This document shows, piece by piece, positions 49,401 through 61,022 of a stretch of 64,000 nt of DNA (its first letter is position 1; the number at the start of each line of letters is the position of its first letter). The notes beneath the pieces are model-generated. The model made no database searches, had not been told where the DNA came from, and worked only from the letters and a program-made list of their open reading frames with translations. Source of the stretch: Pyrus communis (Eukaryota > Streptophyta > Magnoliopsida > Rosales > Rosaceae); contig NC_084813.1 of the NCBI RefSeq assembly GCF_963583255.1, positions 9,844,001 through 9,908,000 of the forward strand. The letters run 5' to 3'. Made by a program: the position numbers and the translations under genes.

Positions 49401-49809
49401 ATCGAAAAACTCCACCGGAGTTGGCCGGAATCGGCCTTGGAAAATAGGCACCCGCGGTGGGTGCGGGTGGACGAAAACCCATTTCCCCTTTTTTTTTTTT
49501 TTTTTTTCTTTTCTCCCTCCATTTCTGATTTTGCTTCCCCCACAAAGTGGGGATTTAATTTAAATAAACACTAACCTTGAATAACCAATTTCGAACGTCC
49601 GTAACTATACCGTTATAATCCGGACTCGCAAACGGTTTTCGCCTATATGTTCGTACCAATGAGTACTACGAGGATATGCTAAAAGAATAAGTCCCACATC
49701 TTTCAAGTCGATGGTCAACGGAAGTCAAAGTCCTTGCCTCTAGGGCAATTTCGTAAATTCACGCTTTTAAAATAAAATAAAAACGTAAAATTTGGAACGG
49801 GTTGTCACA
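46428..49809 (-). repeat. 5' LTR of element A (3,382 bp)
   Basis: Same length as the other LTR with no indels, since every matching landmark is offset by exactly 6,406. As the upstream LTR in element sense it should carry the promoter; the GC-rich, ATG-containing part is at 48940-49490. Its 64-bp hairpin array is at 46957-47404. Confidence 0.95.
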
Positions 49810-49814
49810 ATGTT

Positions 49815-51795
49815 GCTTGAAAGTATCTCCATTGAAGTTGAACGGTGTGATTCAAATCTCAAAAACAGTTGGATTTTCTTATTGTCAATCTCTCCCCATA
49901 AACATGGTAATTATTAAAATCAATGATGTTATTATGGATGGTTTTCTGCAAAAGGGCTGGATTTGAAAACGGTCATGGGATGATATTCTGAAACGCTTGC
50001 GGTTGTATTCTGAAACGCCGGGGTTGTACTCTGAAACGCATGCTGAGGATGAGTGGCATAGGCGTAATACTATTGTATTACTAGGTCAATTGTTTTTCAA
50101 TATGGCTACACATTTTAAATTGGAAGTTTTGACGAAAAGCCTGCGGTACTGTTTACTTTAACGAAAAATTACATTTTTACATTAGTTTTCAATCTTGATT
50201 CATTAGTTTTCCTTTTTAAAATTCAAAGTTTAATCCTGATTAAAATTCAAAGTTTTCAAACTTTTTTCATTAGTTTTCCTTTTTAAATTTGAGTTTATAT
50301 TAGATATTAATAGATACATGGGTTTTAGTCTAAGGATTGTGAATTGCAAGGGCTAAAATCTAATGGACCCTTTTTTATTGTTTTTTTTTTTGTACATCTA
50401 GTCGTTGGAGAGGAAAAATTCGGATAATTTCAATCCTCCAACTAGTAAATCTTGTAATCACATCGAGAAGCCAAACACCATTTTCGCTTGCCATCAATGA
50501 GGAAGAAGGTGGACCTACAAGAAAACACTCTTGACACTCAAGTCAGTCGTTGTTCAAGATGCTTGTAAAATATAGAAGGATCTCATACCTCTCTCTCCTC
50601 ATGCTGATGGGATTATTGCCCTTTTATAGGCATTCAAGTCTTGAGCTCCAAGTTCCACTCTCCTCCTATTTCTCCATGTCCCATGAAATGGTTATTATGT
50701 TGCTTGATTGTAGCTCCACTCCTCATGTTTGGTGTGCTAGTGGCTTATTTAGTAGAGGAGTCATTTTTGGCTCCTACAGTAACCCAAACCAATTCCTGGC
50801 GCAGTGGAGATACCCTTGAGAGTTTGATAACGAGCTGTAGTGATGGTGTTGATCATGAGCGATGGCTCGACGACCTGCAGCGAGGTGAATAGTTGCTGCC
50901 AATTTTTGTTACTGTTCAGCGACGTGGGCACGAGAATGAACCAACAAGTCAACGGTGATTATGGTAGCCGCTGCTAAGAATGCCAGCTGCGTCCGTCGAC
51001 TCACGCTTGTGCTGCAATTTCTGCTGCTGGTACGTCCACCGCTGCACGCGCGATGATTGCTGCCTGCTGCAATTCTTCTGCCATTGCAAGTCTGCTGCTG
51101 CCTTCACAAATTCAAACCCAATTCAACGAAAGGATTTGTCCTGATTGCGGCACCGACTTGGTTTCTAGTTGAAGAACTATGATTCCATCCACTTCCTTTG
51201 GTTTGGGGACGGCATTTAGGTGGAGCAATATCCCACTATACATAATGTGTATATATCTTCTTCTTTTTTTGTATTATTTTGTTTTGTTGCTCTTTCTTTA
51301 GATTTTTTTTTTTTTTTTTTTTTGGCAGGTGCTCACAACGTTCATGGATTTCCTTGCTGTTTTGGCGGAGATTTTTTTTGCCCGTGCTTATAGTCCAGTG
51401 GCGGCTTCCTACAAGTTTGTAGTTAGTGACGACTTTCTGCAAAATTTTGCAGTTAGTGGTGGCTCTCTGCAAGTTGCTGCCTTCTACAAATCAAGTTTGC
51501 GTGTCATCTTCGAGCGCAATTTCCAACCGTAGGTGGCGGCTCCCTTTTTTGGGTTTCTGCGTCCTTTGACATTTGCAATACCTGCTGCTACCGTCACTGT
51601 CTTCTATTGTCATATATGCCTTCTATTGCCATCACTGTCTGTTGTTGTTGCAAAGTCATCGTTGTTCGTCGTAGAATTGTCATTGCTGCTATAAAGGAGT
51701 TGTTGGGCTACATTGGAACTGCTACAGGGCAGTTGTTGAATTGCACGCACTGCCACTGCTGCGTGGGAAGCTGGACTGCTTGCACTGTCATGCTG
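49815..51795. other. Flank of element A and left part of an old repeat
   Basis: 49815-50380 continues the DNA interrupted by element A and includes three ~27-bp repeats with TATTCTGAAACGC at 49984-50035 and a duplicated CATTAGTTTTCCTTTTTAA (50201 and 50269). From about 50400 a different sequence begins, rich in TGCTGC/CTGCTG and with short open frames on both strands that match nothing. It runs up to LTR B and seems to continue at 60739 and 62187. A T-run lies at 51303-51322. Confidence 0.5.
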
Positions 51796-52452
51796 TGACA
51801 TGTCCCAACCCAGATATCCAAATGACACCTGGATGGCACATGCTAGCCAACACTCGAAAGTGATAAAAGCCATAAATTTATGAATATGCAAGAACATAAG
51901 GGAACATGTAGTCCAAAAGTCATGCAACAAACAATAATCATAAGGAATATACAAACACTAACAAGGCAATAACAACAATCCAAATTAAACATGAATGAAA
52001 CGAAATGTCCAATAGTTACAAATCCGAAAGAAAAAATGTATGAATATGTCCAGAGCATACCACTAAATGGCTGTACTAGTGAAAGGTAAGACATCAAGTT
52101 ACAATTATTTATAAAGAAGCCATACGCAAGTGGAAGAACGCAAGTTCACTGATAAGGAAATGCCTCGAAGCTCGGGTCGTATTCCTCGTCACAAGGTCCT
52201 GAGGGGGCGCAAATACAAAAAGGTGAGTGGACTATAATTTATAATACTAGTAATAATAAGAAACCAATTTCTTTATGAACATACTAACCCCTTGTCACGC
52301 CCCAATCCTGATATACGTTCAAAATTGACACGTGTCATCATCGAAAATCCGTATCTATCATACCCCACCTCCGGGATATGGGCAAGCACAACTGAATAAT
52401 CGAATCACATAGTTATTTTTCGTATGCTTTATGGGTGCATCTAACCTCCCCG

Positions 52453-52499
52453 TTAGACTGCCTACGTACCCTAAACAGGGATCAAGCCATTCGTAGTTC
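52453..52499. other. 47-bp block identical to one in LTR A
   Basis: Identical base for base to 41751-41797 and 48157-48203, though flanking LTR sequence is much more diverged. Confidence 0.9.
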
Positions 52500-53088
52500 G
52501 TCATGCACAATAATTGACATATAACACTGTCCGATTAAGTTGAAAGGTATAACATTTCTCAATCAATCAATAGAACTTGACAAGCATGAAAATACTAGAC
52601 TCAGGGTTACATAACAAACCCATCTGAAAATCATGATTTTCCCTCCATCAATATATAGGCCATTATGTTACAACATGATACCGCAATTCACAACATATAT
52701 CATTTCAAAGAACCAACGATGTACAATACCATTCTCTAGCCACATTTATCAATAAGTCTAGTCATAACAATAACAATGATATCCAACATAACAATCCCAC
52801 ATGACGATTAACATTTCCACTTCATCCATCACATAAATCATCACGTTTCCCACATAAAATTGCGTTTCATAGCATGTAACATATTTAAGAATTAACAAAG
52901 TACATATCATTCTCTAGAAATATTAATCAACTAAAATACTCATAATAACCACACTCCTATCCAACGTCATTCCACAATCCCGTCAATTAATAATGCCAAC
53001 CATCACATCATCAATAACACATACAACACATCGAAACACGTGGGCTAGAGCGACACAGTTCGGCCGAAGACTACATCTTTGAAAAAGG

Positions 53089-54260
53089 GAAATTTTGGAC
53101 CACCCAACGGAACCAAGGCATCAAAGGGGATTCCGGACCATCACTCAACGGAATCCAAGCAGAACTCAGTTCCGGACCACACAACAGAACTGAACGGAAG
53201 TCCAAGAAACATAACAATGGCTCGAAGGAACAAGACATGATTCAAGTTACTCAATTCCCAAAAACTCAACGAAACGAAACAATATCGAGCAACAAATCCA
53301 CATCACAATGGCTTATCGGTCCATTACTAGACCTCACATCTCTCAAGCAATTCCATATGCATTACAATCGTGTGTCATAACCATTTCCAATACCCAAGTT
53401 AAATCACATTTCACTTCATCATACTAATCACTATGCTTCCAACATTATATCCCGATCCATAGCTTGTAACATATCAAGGAATTACGAAGCACAATAATAA
53501 TATTTAATTACGTTAATCAATCAGTGAGATAACATATCATTTCATGAATTAATTAAAGAACTCTACATAATTCCCTACTTGGGTTATGAATAATAACATG
53601 GCGATTCTAATTTGTATTCACAATATCTGTTGTGGTAATTCCCATCTATTCGAATTTAGGATTCTAAGATCACCTTACGGAATGAACAAGAGCAAGGATT
53701 TCGGACAACTCAACGGAATCCAACAACATCGGGTTCCGAACCACTCAACGGAACCAAAATATCAAGCGGTTTCTCATAATTTACCCAGACCTGTCATATG
53801 TAAAGTCAATGCCAATATTATGGAATTGGTGCACTGGCAAATCAGGCACTCAGATAAGCTAAGAGGCTCAAGTGAGGGACAATAAAATAAGCCTGTGATA
53901 CAATAATAAAACCAGCCATCAATCATAATTTATAAACCTTGAATATAAATCTTTCATAAGAAATCAATACCAAACTTTTGAAAACTCCGAGGGAGTCACC
54001 TAGACATCCAAAAGTTCATTTCAAACAACCATAACATCTCACACCCATATTTACATACACACAATGAAAGTAGAATTAGGGCGACACAGTTCATCCAAAG
54101 CCTACACCTTTGCAACCATCTCAAACTAAACTCAATGAACTAAGGTGGATACAATCCCGGACCATCACTCAACGGGATTGCGGGGTAAGAGGGATTCTAG
54201 ACCATCACTCAACGGAACCCAAACCAAGATACGATTCCTGACCATCACTCAACGGAATCG
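53089..54260. repeat. Dispersed hairpin repeats in LTR C
   Basis: At least seven copies of a motif with loop GACCATCACTCAA or a close variant, each bracketed by complementary arms that differ between copies: GGATTCCG/CGGAATCC (53128-53156), CAGTTC/GAACTG (53167-53192), GGTTCCG/CGGAACC (53732-53755), CAATCCCG/CGGGATTG (54152-54180) and CGATTCC/GGAATCG (54232-54260). Weaker copies lie at 53696-53721 and 54191-54220. Confidence 0.85.
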
Positions 54261-54712
54261 CGGAGTACATTGCATAACCACCAATAAATGAAACAACACA
54301 TGAATCAAGTTACTCAAGTTATAAAGGCTCAACGAAACAAGAAATGAAATAATGAAACGAGCATTGACACATGTTTCAAAGCAACAAACCCCATGACAAT
54401 GGGTTAACGGTCCACCACTAGCCCTCACCTTCATCAAATCAAGCCAATCATACAAAACAACCCATATTTCCAATATGCACGTCAAATCCCACTTCATATA
54501 ACTATATCATTGGCTAAATATGAAAATTAACAATTTATAGGAAAAATGATTATAAAACCATTTCATATTCACATATATTAAAGTCACTCACATTTCATCA
54601 TATCATACCATCTATGTAAATCAACCACCTTTCGAATTTGCACGTCAAATCCCATATCACGATCATCATCAGCACACAAGCCAAATCATGTTTAATAAAC
54701 ACAGGTTTATGG

Positions 54713-54713
<1 letters not shown>

Positions 54714-54797
<84 letters not shown>
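54714..54797. repeat. (AT)n microsatellite, about 42 units
   Basis: A pure AT dinucleotide run of about 84 bp within LTR C. Confidence 0.95.
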
Positions 54798-54799
<2 letters not shown>

Positions 54800-55779
54800 C
54801 ACATTTCAATAGAATCACATTATAAGACCAAGTCAAATTCACAGATGATACCAATATAAGAAATCAAGGTAATAACCATATCACATATGTTCAAATCACT
54901 CTCTAACCAATGTAGGTCCACTAGACTTCACTTAAGTCTCCCATAGTACTAAATTTTTATTATTTAGAACGTTCCGAGACATGTTGACAATAATTCAACT
55001 CTCGGTCAACGATGGGGTCCACAACGATCCGCAAATCAGATTTATGATCCATAACTTCCCAAAGTCTACATTATGCTTCGAGAATAACATACTAAAGATG
55101 GAAAAGAAATGGGGAAATCTAACATCACAGAGATGTAGGGCTCATCAAGAGCTTTCCATGGACACCAAGATCACCCAAAACGGAGCTCGGATGAAGAAGA
55201 TACAAGCGGGTCAAGTTTGGTGGGTTAACGGGTCCAATTCTCCCCTAAAACGGGTTAGTGCAGTTTCCCCCCTTCCATTTTCAGAAACCTCCCTCTTTTC
55301 TGGAGGTTTCCCTCCCATTTATAGCATTTTGGTAATATTACCAAAATGCCATCAACTTCAAACGACTAACTTTTCCGTTTCGACTCGGAAATAAGATATG
55401 TTTACACGTACGCACTCATGGAATCGAACTCTACCTAACCAATTCAAGAGTTGACCGAAAAGGTCGAGAAAATTTGAAATGACTAAAGTAACCCTCACTT
55501 CGTTTTTCTCAAATTTGGAGAAATAAAGAACTAGTTCCAACCAAATCTGCGAAATACGTCAAAAATAAAATAAAATAATAATTTTGGGGACAGGATATCA
55601 CACCCCTTGTTTTGAAAATGTATATAATACTACATAATAGGTTTTCTAAAAACTCTACATGTTATAAGGACGTTCATACAATAAAATCATCTCTAAAAGT
55701 GATAGTGCAACGCCCAAGGGCAAAACCAACGAGTCTCGAAAATCAACACGACGATGTACTCAACTAGGGGTATCATAGT

Positions 55780-55900
55780 TGCCCGAAAGCATAACCATCA
55801 CTTGAAGGTGAAGCTGTACGACATTGTGTTACATCAGTGAAGATATCTGGTAGGTCCCATAACCTGAAGGTGATGCTGTATAACTCTAGGTTACGCCTAA
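55780..55900 (-). repeat. Two diverged repeat units in LTR B
   Basis: Two units of about 65 bp beginning CATAACC and containing CTGTACGACATTGTGTTAC and CTGTATAACTCTAGGTTAC. Each has a small inverted pair before CTGTA (TCAC/GTGA; ACC/GGT), a layout like that of the 64-bp units in LTR A. Confidence 0.5.
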
Positions 55901-55903
55901 GAA

Positions 55904-55911
55904 GAAATATA

Positions 55912-55943
<32 letters not shown>
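55904..55943. repeat. (AT)n microsatellite
   Basis: AT-dinucleotide run with one TG interruption, next to the diverged repeat units of LTR B. Confidence 0.9.
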
Positions 55944-57368
55944 ACGCACCGACACTAGCCATGGCTAGTGAAGCTGTTCAACAGTAGTTTTGCCAATAAA
56001 GTTGGGAGTATGTCATAAATATCCTCAACTGTACCTATGACCATAGACGTATTACACACTTGTGTTGTGTGTATGTGTTGTATGATAACCCACTAGATAA
56101 GCACAGAAAATGTAACCAAATTCTCTTACCAAATGTAGAATTCAAAATCTCAATATCCGAAATCATAAACAAGCCATAAAAGTGATTTCTTTAAATGTGC
56201 CATTTTATAAACTGTAAATAGGTAAGCCATAAATATTTCGTAAAAACAATTTAAATAAATCATAAGTTCTCTATAACCCTAATTATAGAATTCCGTAAAA
56301 CATATTATAAAACATAATCAATTCATGAAATATGAAATGCATGCAAGCCTAGTAATTTATAAAAATATGCAATTTGAGAAGGGGTCCACTCATAAATATT
56401 CCGCTACCGGGGAGTCAATCGAACTAGGGAGGATGGACTCACTTCCAACCAACGCACCTAAACACAAATAGAGATCATTTAGTAAAACTCCACTATAATG
56501 ATCAAATTTGGCAAAAAAAGACAGCGTATTCGAATTTGGCACGTCGGAAAACTTAGGGAAGAACCTCGGGTACCCCCATGCGCCGCCACGGGACTGCGGC
56601 CCAGGTCACCATGCGCTATTCCACGCGCTGAGATAAGGTCGCCAAAAAATTTGCAGGTGCCATTGTCCACGACAGCGGAGCACAGTGCCTCCAATGAAGG
56701 CGCATGCACTCCACGTGTTGGCCTTTGGCAATCCCACGTCGGCCCACGCACCGTAAGTACAACTGTACTCCCCGTCCTCAATGTTCTAGAATTTTTCCAG
56801 ATTTTTCCACCAACTTCAAGAACTCGTTTCGAGCTCGATAGAAGCCCAAATTGAGTGATTCAAAAGAAAAAATGTAGTTAGGAATGTGGAGAAGAGGTTC
56901 ATGTCCTTAGGATCCAAACAAAGATCGGAGTTGGCCGAAAAAATGGCTAGAAGATGGCCAAATGACCACGGTCTGGAAATTTCTAGATTTGAACAGCGAC
57001 TTTCTTCGAGTTTTTCCATGTTCCTACATCACCAAAACCAACCCAAAACTTACTAATAGTGAACCTAGACATGATCTATAATGAGAGGAAAAAAATTTCG
57101 AGGCTTACCTTCACCGGAAATAGCACGAATTCGCCGGAGAAGTTCCTTGCACAGTAACAGCGCTGTGTAGTGCGGGGAGGGAGTTTTTAAGTGGTTTTTC
57201 TTCTATTTTCTTGTTCAAGAACTCCTAGGGGATACAAGGGATGGTGATGGTGCTGTCAAATTGTTGTTGTAGGTGTGTGGATGTGTGTGGGTGGCTCGGC
57301 AAAGGAGGAAAAAAGAGGATGAGAGAGATGAGGGAGAATGAAGTAGAGAATAAGAAGAGGAGAGGGAC

Positions 57369-60300
57369 TAGGCCTGGCAAATCCTAACATGACCCGATAA
57401 CCCGACATGACACGAAATTAACAGGTGTTCAGGTCGACACGATAACGAATCGGGTCGTTATCGGGTAACTCGATAAGCACCTGTTAAGATAACAGGTTGG
57501 TTCGGGTATACACGTGGGTAACTTGATACATGATAAGAAAAATATTAATTTTATAATTTTATAACCCTAAAAAAATACTATAATAATTATATATATAATT
57601 AAATATTAAAAATTGGTGACCATTGGATCGGCTTAAATATACATACCATTCAATTTCTTAAGTGTTATATGTACAAAATTAATAAATTTAAATCTACTTA
57701 ATATATACACACACACCATTGAACTTGATAGGATATGAATTCTACGAAACTAATTTCAACGATCCAACCGTCAACCTTGTTTGTATATGCTTTGACATCG
57801 CATCAGTAAAAAATCACAAAAAAAAACATTCAGAGATCAAGTAACGGGACAAAACTTTTTTACGGTTATCAACGAAAAATCACGATTTAACGGTTATTTT
57901 AACTCCAATTTTGATAAGTTTTTATAGCTACACTCCTTGACCCTATATGAATATACTGAATGAACTTGATCTTCAATTTAAAATATTTACACTAGTGGAT
58001 ACCATAAAATCTTATGTTATACTTAATTAAAGTATGAATAAACTCTTAAGTGTTAGTGAATCTATTGTTTTGATGGGATACACATTCTACGAAACTAGTG
58101 TCAACAATCCAACCGTCAAACATGTTTGTATATATATCGAGATCGCATACGCCAAAAATTACAAAAAACAAACATTCAAAGATTAAGTAACGGGATAAAA
58201 CTTTTTGACAATTATAAACAAAAAATCACGATTTAACGGTTATTTTAACTCTGATTTTGATGATTTTTACAGCTACACTCCTTGACCCTATATGAATACA
58301 ATGAATGAATTCGATCTTCAATTTAAAATATTTACACTAGTGGATACCACAAAATCTTATGTTATAGTTAATGAAAGTATAAATAAACTCTTAAGTGTTA
58401 GTGAATCTATCGTTTTGATGGGATACACATTCTACAAAACCAATTTCAACGATCTAACCGTCAAACTTGTTTGTATATGCTTCAAGATCACATATGTCAA
58501 AAATCGCAAAAAACAAACATTCAGAGATCAAGTAACGGGACAAAACTTTTCGATGGTTATCAACAAAAAATCACGATTTAACGATTATTTTAACTCCAAT
58601 TTTGATGAGTTTTTACAACTACACTTTTTGACCCTATACGAATACAATGAATGAACTCGATCTTCAATTTAAAATATTTACACTAGTGGATACTGCAAAA
58701 TCTTTTGTTATATTTAATGAAAGTATGAATAAAATACTGAAGTGTTAGTGAATCTATTGTTTTGATGGGATACACATTATAAGAAACTAGTTTCAACGAT
58801 CTAACCGTCAAACATGTTTGTATATACTTCGATATTGCATATGCCAAAACTTGTAAAAAATAAACATTCAGAGATCAACTAACGAGACAAAACTTTTCGA
58901 TGGTTATCAACGAAAAATCATAATTTAACGGTTATTTTAACTCCGATTTTGATGATTTTTTTTACAGCTACACTCTTTGACCCTATATGAATACAATGAA
59001 TGAACTCGATCTTCAATTTAAAATATTTACACTAGTGGATACCACAAAATCTTATGTTATACTTAATGGAAGTATGAATAAACTCTTTAAGTGTTAGTGA
59101 ATCTATCGTTTTGATGGGATACGCATTCTACGAAACCAATTTCAACGATCCAATCGTCAAACTTGTTTGTATATACTTCAAGATTGCATATGCCAAAAAT
59201 CGCAACAAATAAACATTCAGAGATCAAGTAACGGGACAAAACTTTTCGACGGTTATCAACGAAAAATCACGATTTAACGGTTATTTTAACTCCAATTTTG
59301 ATGATTCTTTACAGCTACACTCCTTGACCCTATACGAATACAATGCATGAACTCGATTTTCAATTTAAAATATTTACACTAGTGGATACCGCAAAATCTT
59401 TTGTTATACTTAATGAAAATATGAATAAAATACTTAAGTGTTAGTGAATCTATTGTTTTGATGGGATATGCATTTTAAGAAACTAGTTTCAGCGATCCAA
59501 CCGTCAAACATGTTTGTATATGCTTCGAGACAGCATACGCTAAAAATCGCAAAAAACAAACTTTCAGAGATCAAGTAATGGGACAAAACACTTCGACGGT
59601 TATCAACGAAAAATCACGATTTAACGGTTATTTTAACTTTGATTTTGATGATTTTTTTTACAGCTACACTCCTAAACTCTTAAGTGTTAGTGGATCTATC
59701 ATTTTGATGGGATATGTATTCTACGAAACTAATTTCAACGATTCAACCGTCAAACATGTTTGTATATAAATCGAGATCGCATATGCCAAAAATCGCAAAA
59801 AAAATAAAATTCAGAGATCAAGTAACGGGACAAAACTTTTCGACGGTTATCAACGAAAAATCATGATTTAACGGTTATTTTAACTCCGATTTTGATGATT
59901 TTTTTACAGCTACACTCCTTGACCCTATATGAATACAATGAATAAATTTGATCTTCACTTTAAAATATTTACAGTAGTGAATACCACAAAATCTTATGTC
60001 ATGATGATAGATGAAAATTGAGGATTTTGTAAAAGGAATAACATGCAAGCTTTGAGTTCCATTGGCAAGGTTTAAACCTTTGAGAAAGGCTTCACCAGCT
60101 TGAAAACAAAAACTCTTTCATTTTGCATATCCTTGCACATTTAATATTGTAATAGACTAGTAGTGTATGGATGTTTGTTTATTAGGCTCTTATTTTCGAG
60201 TGTAGATGTAGTACTTAAACGACAAATGTGTTTTAATGTTTTGAAGTAATATTTATGTGGCAATGTGTGGTATGTGCAAATTTAAGAAATTTTTTTTTTT

Positions 60301-60406
60301 TTCTTAACTGGTCATAATGGGTGCGACACGACAAGACGCGTTAAAATAACATGTGTTACACGAAAACGACACGAACACGACAGACACGACCCATTTGCTA
60401 AGCCTA
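57369..60406. mobile_element. TIR element carrying a tandem satellite array, nested in LTR B
   Basis: The ends are short inverted repeats: TAGGCCTGGCAAAT at 57369 and, reverse-complemented, TAGGCTTAGCAAAT at 60406 (12 of 14 bases). Just inside, both ends carry ACACGA/CGTGT-rich DNA. The flanking octamers AGAGGGAC and CTCTGGAC share only GGAC, so the target duplication is unproved. The ends and subterminal CGTGTCGTG repeats suggest an hAT-type non-autonomous element. No transposase is present; the interior is mostly a tandem array. Confidence 0.65.
57721..60000. repeat. Tandem array of ~347-bp units (7 copies)
   Basis: The landmark TGATGGGATA (or TGATAGGATA in the first copy) recurs at about 57727, 58071, 58416, 58762, 59112, 59460 and 59705, so units are 345-350 bp, except one shortened to 245 bp by loss of about 100 bp. 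Each unit contains AACGATCCAACCGTCAAAC, AACGGTTATTTTAACTC and CTACACTCCTTGACCCTATA. Open frames seen in single units are not kept in the others, so the array is not coding. Confidence 0.92.
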
Positions 60407-60850
60407 CTCTGGACAGAGAAGGAATACCCCAGAAATGGGGGGAAAATTGCCACGTGGCACCCTAGGAATGGTCCAAAGTGGAGAAATATCTCCTATGTAA
60501 AATTACCAAAATGCCCTAGATATTTAAACATTCGTAAAAACTTCATTTTAGCTCTGATTTCAAATCTGCTTGCCCCTGCATGTTTGTATCAACGAATACT
60601 ATGCGAATAATTTAAAAGAAAATTTCCTACATGTCGTAGAACGAAAGTCAACAAAAGTCAACAATTTCGTCGTTAGGGGTATTTTTGTAAATTCAACTAA
60701 TTAAAACGTAATATTTTAAGACGGGTCATTACATGCTACAAGGGAGCCACTGGGTTGCATGCACTGCCACTGCTCAAGGCAGTTGATGGACTTCACGTAC
60801 TGCCACTACTACAAAAGTGTGCTGAATTGCACACACTATCACAAGGGAGG

Positions 60851-60999
60851 CTACTCGCCGCAAAAGAGGATGCTCAATGCAAGAAAGGCTGCTCACCGCA
60901 AGGGAGTGTGCTCGACGCAAAGGAGGACAATCAACGCAAGGGAGTCTGCTCGCCACAAAGGAGGCTGCTTGGGGCAAGAGAGTTTACTCGCCGCAAAGG
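60851..60999 (+). repeat. 19-bp tandem repeat, 7.8 copies
   Basis: Units of the type CTGCTCGCCGCAAAGGAGG follow each other with exact 19-bp period from 60851. It belongs to the old repeat that surrounds LTR B, just right of it. Confidence 0.9.
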
Positions 61000-61022
61000 A
61001 AAGGGTCGCTGGACTGCACATA

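Larger units (their letters stand above)
40022..49809 (-). mobile_element. Complete non-autonomous LTR retrotransposon 'A', 9.79 kb, very young
   Basis: Two direct 3,382-bp repeats (40022-43403 and 46428-49809, offset exactly 6,406) flank a 3,024-bp interior. The ends are TGACACACCCC and GGGTTGTCACA, and the target duplication ATGTT is perfect (40017-40021 and 49810-49814). The primer-binding site and purine tract show it runs on the minus strand. The interior has no gag, protease, RT or integrase: the longest minus frames are under 70 codons and match nothing. Next to the purine tract, however, is the string TTCGAGGACGAAATTTTC, which I know from the end of pol in plant Ty3/gypsy elements with long LTRs, so it is probably a gypsy derivative mobilised in trans (LARD type). 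By recollection its size fits the abundant non-coding apple repeat called HODOR; this is unverified. Confidence 0.92.
52294..55602 (-). mobile_element. Solo LTR 'C' (3,309 bp) nested in LTR B, TSD CCCCT
   Basis: The segment begins TGTCACGCCCC and ends GGATATCACA, with perfect 5-bp duplications CCCCT at 52289-52293 and 55603-55607. No internal region or second LTR is present, so it is a solo LTR left by recombination. It carries the 47-bp block shared with A (52453-52499), a set of repeated hairpins with the constant loop GACCATCACTCAA (53090-54260), an (AT)n microsatellite and a stretch near 55015-55060 related to A (GATCCGCA..ATCAGATTT). By analogy with A it reads on the minus strand. Confidence 0.88.
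51796..60733 (-). mobile_element. LTR 'B', interrupted by two later insertions
   Basis: Outer boundaries are TGACATGTCCC at 51796 and GGGTCATTACA ending at 60733, with flanking TGCTG and TGCTA (four of five bases equal) as a probable target duplication. Without the inserts at 52294-55607 and 57369-60406 about 2.6 kb remain, with no coding sequence. Both ends are recognisably related to LTR A: the start shares ACCCAGA...ACACCTGGA...GCCATAAA wording, and the end shares the TCAACAATTTCGT...GGGTATTTTTGTAAATTC pattern. I therefore read it as a solo LTR of a relative of A, in the same orientation. Confidence 0.7.

Noticed and set aside
33779..50390. MULE terminal inverted repeats at about 33790 (TTTAGTCCCTAGAATTCA) and about 50330-50365 (TTTAGCCCTTGCAATTCA on the minus strand)
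   Set aside because: Similarity is limited to about 18 bases and no 9-bp target duplication was found; worth an alignment but not strong enough to annotate.
58292..58654. 120-codon frame within the 347-bp tandem array
   Set aside because: Equivalent units have stops in the same frame; the sequence evolves as a satellite and not as coding DNA.
57361..60414. 8-bp target duplication for the satellite-bearing TIR element
   Set aside because: AGAGGGAC and CTCTGGAC agree only in their last four bases, so superfamily assignment to hAT stays tentative.
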